Positions 58,716 to 64,000 of a stretch of 64,000 nucleotides of DNA are shown here, one piece after another (the first letter of the stretch is position 1; every line of letters starts with the position of its first letter). Position numbers and translations under genes: made by a program. The stretch comes from Bacillota bacterium. GTDB lineage: Bacteria > Bacillota > DSM-12270 > Thermacetogeniales > Thermacetogeniaceae. The stretch covers positions 85,527 through 149,526 of the forward strand of contig JARYLU010000003.1 in assembly GCA_029907475.1 (NCBI GenBank). The letters are read 5' to 3'. The notes beneath the pieces were generated by a model that was given only the letters and a program-made list of their open reading frames with translations, had not been told where the DNA came from and did not search any database.

Positions 58716-59240
58716 TTGCGCGATTTCTTCCGTATTGGGGATAAGCTGGTCAGCGTGGAGAAGGTCAGCCGCATCCTCAACCAGCTCTTTTCCCTGCGCA
58801 GCCGGGGGCTTTCCCAGCAGGAAGTTGCCGCCCGCCTTGGGCTGGACCGGAGTTTCATCTCAAAGCTCGAGAGTTTAGGAGCCGTCCGCAAGGGAGCCAG
58901 CATTGCCGTGGTCGGTTTCCCCGTCCAGAATAAAAAGGAGATCGTCGCTTTATTAGAAAAACTGGGCGTCGATTTTTCTTTGATCATGACCAACGAGGAG
59001 CGGTGGCGCTTTGTGGAGGAAAAGTCCGGAGCTGAGTTATTTAACGAAGTGATGCGGCTGATTGCCCAGGTTCGCACATACGATGTCGTGATCTTGATCG
59101 GTTCACGGCAGCGGATTAACTGGGGAGCGGCCCTTCTGGATAAAGAAGTGATCGGTATTGATTTAGGGGAAACACCCCTTACGGAAGATCGGCATGTAGA
59201 TCCGGCAAGTTTACAGGAGCTGATTCTGGCAGCTCGATAA
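58716..59240 (+). CDS. HTH transcriptional regulator of the AAR-like operon
   Basis: 174-residue protein. Residues 30-56 (RGLSQQEVAARLGLDRSFIS and on) are an XRE-type helix-turn-helix. Residues 60-155 look like an alpha/beta (Rossmann-like) ligand domain: ASIAVVGFPV, DVVILIGSRQRINWG, EVIGIDLG. I recognise no characterised member. TTG at 58716 has AAAGGG nine bases upstream; the longer in-frame reading covers the palindrome. First gene of a three-gene unit, probably controlling itself and the two downstream oxidoreductase-like genes. Confidence 0.75.
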   Translation: MRDFFRIGDKLVSVEKVSRILNQLFSLRSRGLSQQEVAARLGLDRSFISKLESLGAVRKGASIAVVGFPVQNKKEIVALLEKLGVDFSLIMTNEERWRFVEEKSGAELFNEVMRLIAQVRTYDVVILIGSRQRINWGAALLDKEVIGIDLGETPLTEDRHVDPASLQELILAAR

Positions 59241-59268
59241 TTTAGAAAGCTCGAAAGCGGGGAGTTTT

Positions 59269-60207
59269 ATGAAGCGCGTTATAAGTGTCAGCCTTGGTTC
59301 CTCAAAGCGGGATCACAAAGTGGAGGCCGAATTTTTAGGGGAGAAATTCGTTATCGAGCGGATCGGCACAGATGGGGATCTAAATAAAACAATCCGGCTG
59401 ATTCGGGAACTGGACGGTAAAGTAGATGCCTTTGGGATGGGAGGGATTGACCTTTTCCTGGTCGCAGGGAAGCGGCGCTGGATCATCAGAGAAGCCAAAA
59501 AAATCGCGGATGCCGCCCGGGTTACGCCGATTGTAGATGGAAGCGGGCTCAAAAATACGCTTGAGCGAAAAGTCGTTCCTTATTTGCAGCAAAGGTTGGG
59601 CTGGAACCTCGCGGGTAAGCGCGTGCTGATGGTATCGGCCGTGGATCGCTTTGGGCTGGCCGAGGCCCTCACCCAGGCAGGTTGCAAAATGATCTTCGGT
59701 GATTTGATCTTTGCGGTAGGGATTCCGATTCCCATTCGTTCCCTGGCCGCGCTGGAGATCCTCGCCCGCCTCCTGCTTCCCGTTTTAAGCCAGCTCCCCT
59801 TCAAATACCTGTACCCTACCGGAAAAAAGCAAGAAAAGGTAACAATGAAGTATGAAGGTTATTACAGGTGGGCGGACATCATTGCTGGAGATTTTCATTT
59901 TATCCGCAGGTACATGCCGTCTGAACTACCGGGGAAAATCTTGATTACGAATACGGTTACCAGGGAGGACGTAGAATTATTGCGGGAGCGAGGTGTAGCC
60001 ATTCTCGTGACAACAACCCCGGAGCTGGACGGCCGTTCTTTTGGGACTAATGTCCTCGAAGGGATTTTAATCAGCCTTTTGGGTAAACCGGTGGCCGAGG
60101 TTACCGCAGATGATTATAGTTCTCTTCTCGAAAAAATCGGCTTTAAACCCCGGGTGGAATATCTGCAACCCTCCCAGGAGTTAATCCGGCCCACGCTGAT
60201 GGCTTAA
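59269..60207 (+). CDS. Uncharacterised protein paired with AAR-like reductase
   Basis: 312-residue protein. It starts with a small alpha/beta part (residues 1-60), then a probable nucleotide- or ligand-binding segment GKRVLMVSAVDRFGLAEAL (117-134). No GxGxxG motif is evident. I recall similar proteins carrying the automatic name quinate 5-dehydrogenase, but see no quinate dehydrogenase active-site pattern, so I do not use that name. A hydrophobic stretch at 158-178 may be a helix. ATG with GGGGAG. Co-transcribed between the regulator and the reductase; both spacers are under 30 bases. Confidence 0.7.
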   Translation: MKRVISVSLGSSKRDHKVEAEFLGEKFVIERIGTDGDLNKTIRLIRELDGKVDAFGMGGIDLFLVAGKRRWIIREAKKIADAARVTPIVDGSGLKNTLERKVVPYLQQRLGWNLAGKRVLMVSAVDRFGLAEALTQAGCKMIFGDLIFAVGIPIPIRSLAALEILARLLLPVLSQLPFKYLYPTGKKQEKVTMKYEGYYRWADIIAGDFHFIRRYMPSELPGKILITNTVTREDVELLRERGVAILVTTTPELDGRSFGTNVLEGILISLLGKPVAEVTADDYSSLLEKIGFKPRVEYLQPSQELIRPTLMA

Positions 60208-60230
60208 TTATTTGTTGAAGGGAGCGGAAA

Positions 60231-61319
60231 ATGGTTAAATTTGCTTTTATCATTCACCCACTGGACCTTGAGGATATTACGAAAAGGCTAAAGTTTTTAA
60301 GATTTTTTCCGGACCGCATGGTGGAAGGGATTGTGAGGCGTTTTCCCGTTTATAAGGCAGCGGAGATCCGGGGGGTAAAATCTCCCTTTGGGGAAACCGA
60401 AGGCTGGTTTATTATCTGCCCTCTTACCTCCCGCCAGATGCTGGAACTTCCCGTTCCCTACGTGATCCGCCGGATTATTGAAGCAGGGAAACTGGCCGAG
60501 AGGCTCGGCGCCGGAATCGTCGGACTTGGAGCGATGACTTCGGTGGTAGGGGATGCAGGCGTAACCATTGCGCGTCATTTGAAGATAGCCGTGACAACGG
60601 GGAACAGCTACACGGTGGCGACGGCCCTCCAGGGGACACGCCAGGCCGCGGCCTTTATGGGGATTAACCTGGCACGCGCCGAAGTGGCGGTGATCGGTGC
60701 AACGGGGGCAATCGGGAGTGTTTGCGCAAAAGTCATGGCCCGGGAAGCGGGGCGCTTAACCCTGGTTGCCCGGCAGCGGGCCCGTTTAGAACGTTTAACC
60801 TACCAGATTCTGAACGAGACCGGGGTTGCGGCGCGCCTGGTAACAAGTATCAAGGAAGCCTTGCGCAGTGCGGATGTGGTTATCACGGTAACCTCTGCGG
60901 TCGATGCCTTAATCGAACCCGGGGACTTAAAGCCGGGGGCGGTAGTCTGCGATGTCGCCCGCCCCCGGGACGTATCGCGCCGGGTTGCAGAAATGCGCCC
61001 CGACGTCCTCGTCATTGAAGGCGGCGTGGTTGAGGTACCGGGAGATGTCGGTTTTAATTTTAATTTCGGTTTCCCTCCAAAAACCGCCTATGCTTGCATG
61101 GCTGAGACGATGATTTTGGCTCTGGAAGAAAGGTGTGAAAATTTTTCCCTGGGACGGGACATGACTGTCGCCCAGGTAGAAGAAATCAGCCGCCTTGCAG
61201 CGAAGCACGGGTTTAAACTGGCAGGCTTCCGTAGTTTTGAGCGCGCTCTCACCCAGGCCGATCTCGAGAAGGTACGCGCTGCTGCCGCAACTTTTCGCGC
61301 GAAATCCTTGACAAGTTAA
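60231..61319 (+). CDS. AAR-like (acyl-ACP reductase family) oxidoreductase
   Basis: 362-residue protein that aligns by eye along its length with cyanobacterial long-chain acyl-ACP reductase: LGAMTSVVGDAG (99-110), TTGNSYTVATAL (122-133), NADPH motif VAVIGATGAIGS (152-163), VIEGGVVE (261-268), and YACMAETMILALE (287-299), then FSLGRDMTVAQVEEIS and KHGFKLAGF. C289 matches the acyl-binding cysteine I recall for the cyanobacterial enzyme. Automatic naming as shikimate dehydrogenase would be misleading. Substrate in this anaerobe is unknown; an acyl thioester is likely. ATG with GAAGGGAG. The greA-side promoter overlaps its end. Confidence 0.82.
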   Translation: MVKFAFIIHPLDLEDITKRLKFLRFFPDRMVEGIVRRFPVYKAAEIRGVKSPFGETEGWFIICPLTSRQMLELPVPYVIRRIIEAGKLAERLGAGIVGLGAMTSVVGDAGVTIARHLKIAVTTGNSYTVATALQGTRQAAAFMGINLARAEVAVIGATGAIGSVCAKVMAREAGRLTLVARQRARLERLTYQILNETGVAARLVTSIKEALRSADVVITVTSAVDALIEPGDLKPGAVVCDVARPRDVSRRVAEMRPDVLVIEGGVVEVPGDVGFNFNFGFPPKTAYACMAETMILALEERCENFSLGRDMTVAQVEEISRLAAKHGFKLAGFRSFERALTQADLEKVRAAAATFRAKSLTS

Positions 61320-61337
61320 AACCACCTTACATATAAT
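61308..61337 (+). promoter_or_regulatory. Consensus sigma-A promoter before greA
   Basis: Perfect TTGACA and perfect TATAAT separated by 18 bases; the -35 overlaps the last codons of the AAR-like gene. Likely start near 61345. Confidence 0.88.
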
Positions 61338-61344
61338 AGCGAAT

Positions 61345-61462
61345 AAGGCAAGGCGTTGCACGGTCCAGCCTCAGGCTGGGCTCCTTAGTCGTATAGGGTT
61401 GTTTTTGTGAGAAAGGCTGGCAAGACATCTTAAAAAAGGGGTCCTTGTCGCCTTTTTTTGGT
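61345..61462 (+). ncRNA. Candidate small RNA or attenuated leader upstream of greA
   Basis: Transcript predicted from the consensus promoter to an A-rich/T-rich hairpin (AAAAAAGG with CCTTTTTT, about 61432-61460). An internal stem CAGCCT/AGGCTG lies near 61365-61378. No ORF, no match to 6S, SRP, tmRNA or known riboswitches. The T-run would end transcription 115 bases before greA, giving either a stand-alone RNA of about 115 bases or a regulated leader. Confidence 0.5.
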
Positions 61463-61581
61463 CGGAGCAGTTTCCAGTTTGACGTATCGGGAGATGGTAA
61501 TGTAAAAAATACGGGCCGAATAAAAAAATCACGAGGTTCATAAGATTTTAGGAGCAAATTTAGTTTAAGGGAGCGAGCGCG

Positions 61582-63572
<1,991 letters not shown>

Positions 63573-63678
63573 AAGAATCATGAGGAACTAAACTTCAGTG
63601 CAAACAGAGAGCAACCCTGTGCAGGAAAATTATGTGAAGAAAAAATAGAAAAAAGACTGTAAGCCCAGAAGAATGAAG

Positions 63679-63707
63679 TTGACAAGAGATAAGGAGTATG
63701 TTAAGAT
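63679..63707 (+). promoter_or_regulatory. rRNA operon promoter
   Basis: TTGACA, 17-base spacer, TAAGAT, about 80 bases before the 16S 5' end. A perfect 9-bp stem GAGCCGGTT/AACCGGCTC (63717-63737) and the Firmicute leader sequence CTTGAAAACTGAACAG follow. Confidence 0.8.
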
Positions 63708-63787
63708 TAAATTCCGGAGCCGGTTGTGAACCGGCTCGCCAGATCTAGGTCCTTGAAAACTGAACAGCCGTGTAGGGCGCTCAATAA

Positions 63788-64000
<213 letters not shown>

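Noticed and set aside
60231..61319. Shikimate dehydrogenase
   Set aside because: The family's catalytic Lys/Asp pattern (NVTxPxK) is absent, while long blocks match acyl-ACP reductase.

Overview
This window comes from the chromosome of a spore-forming, flagellated, anaerobic Firmicute of the Clostridia, most like the thermophilic Moorella / Desulfotomaculum-Pelotomaculum / Thermacetogenium group. The evidence is the spore genes (spoIID, spoIIID, spoIIE, yabP, yabQ, coat genes), mid-to-high GC with frequent TTG/GTG starts, a cytoplasmic sulfhydrogenase-type NiFe hydrogenase, formate-tetrahydrofolate ligase, and a 16S rRNA with an enlarged V1 helix. The exact genus is inference. Gene order follows the Bacillus subtilis chromosome over long stretches, so most of the window is core genome.

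Layout: (1) 0-9 kb: prfA end, prmC, an ArsB/NhaD-like permease, then the ywlC-ywlD-ywlE-ywlF-glyA block, a dCMP deaminase, a MazG-like protein and wecB. (2) 9-16.3 kb: the complete F1Fo ATP synthase operon atpZ-I-B-E-F-H-A-G-D-C, closed by a terminator. (3) 16.4-30 kb: ywmB-murA-spoIID, two reverse-strand coat-like genes, spoIIID-mbl-flgF-flgG-flgJ, an SLH-domain protein, then yabP-yabQ-HTH-divIC-ppx and a small DMT permease. (4) 30-36.3 kb: an IS605/TnpB remnant and a NiFe hydrogenase operon (fused beta-gamma subunit, delta, alpha, maturation protease, hypA, hypB). (5) 36.3-42.2 kb: tRNA-fMet, tRNA-Met and tRNA-Glu, a shortened spoIIE, tilS, ftsH, ndk. (6) 42.7-57.4 kb: fhs, HD phosphohydrolase, folP-folB-folK, a PanG-like reductase, panB-panC-panD, a reverse-strand PHP gene, nadA-nadB-nadC, birA, coaX; this is a block for C1/folate, pantothenate/CoA and NAD supply. 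(7) 57.6-64 kb: dusB, a three-gene operon of unknown role, greA, lysS and the start of a 16S rRNA gene.

The best candidate for an undescribed system is the operon at 58.65-61.3 kb: an HTH regulator with its own promoter and operator-like palindrome, a protein of unknown function, and a close relative of the cyanobacterial acyl-ACP reductase (AAR) that keeps the cysteine I recall as catalytic. Other unusual items are a strong promoter-plus-terminator unit before greA (possible small RNA), a YwlE-type phosphatase with a roughly 75-residue charged insertion, a SpoIIE lacking its central domain, a fixed-spacing CAGGA-N16-CGAA motif in four intergenic regions, and a dispersed intergenic repeat family. 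No CRISPR array, prophage or intact insertion sequence was seen.
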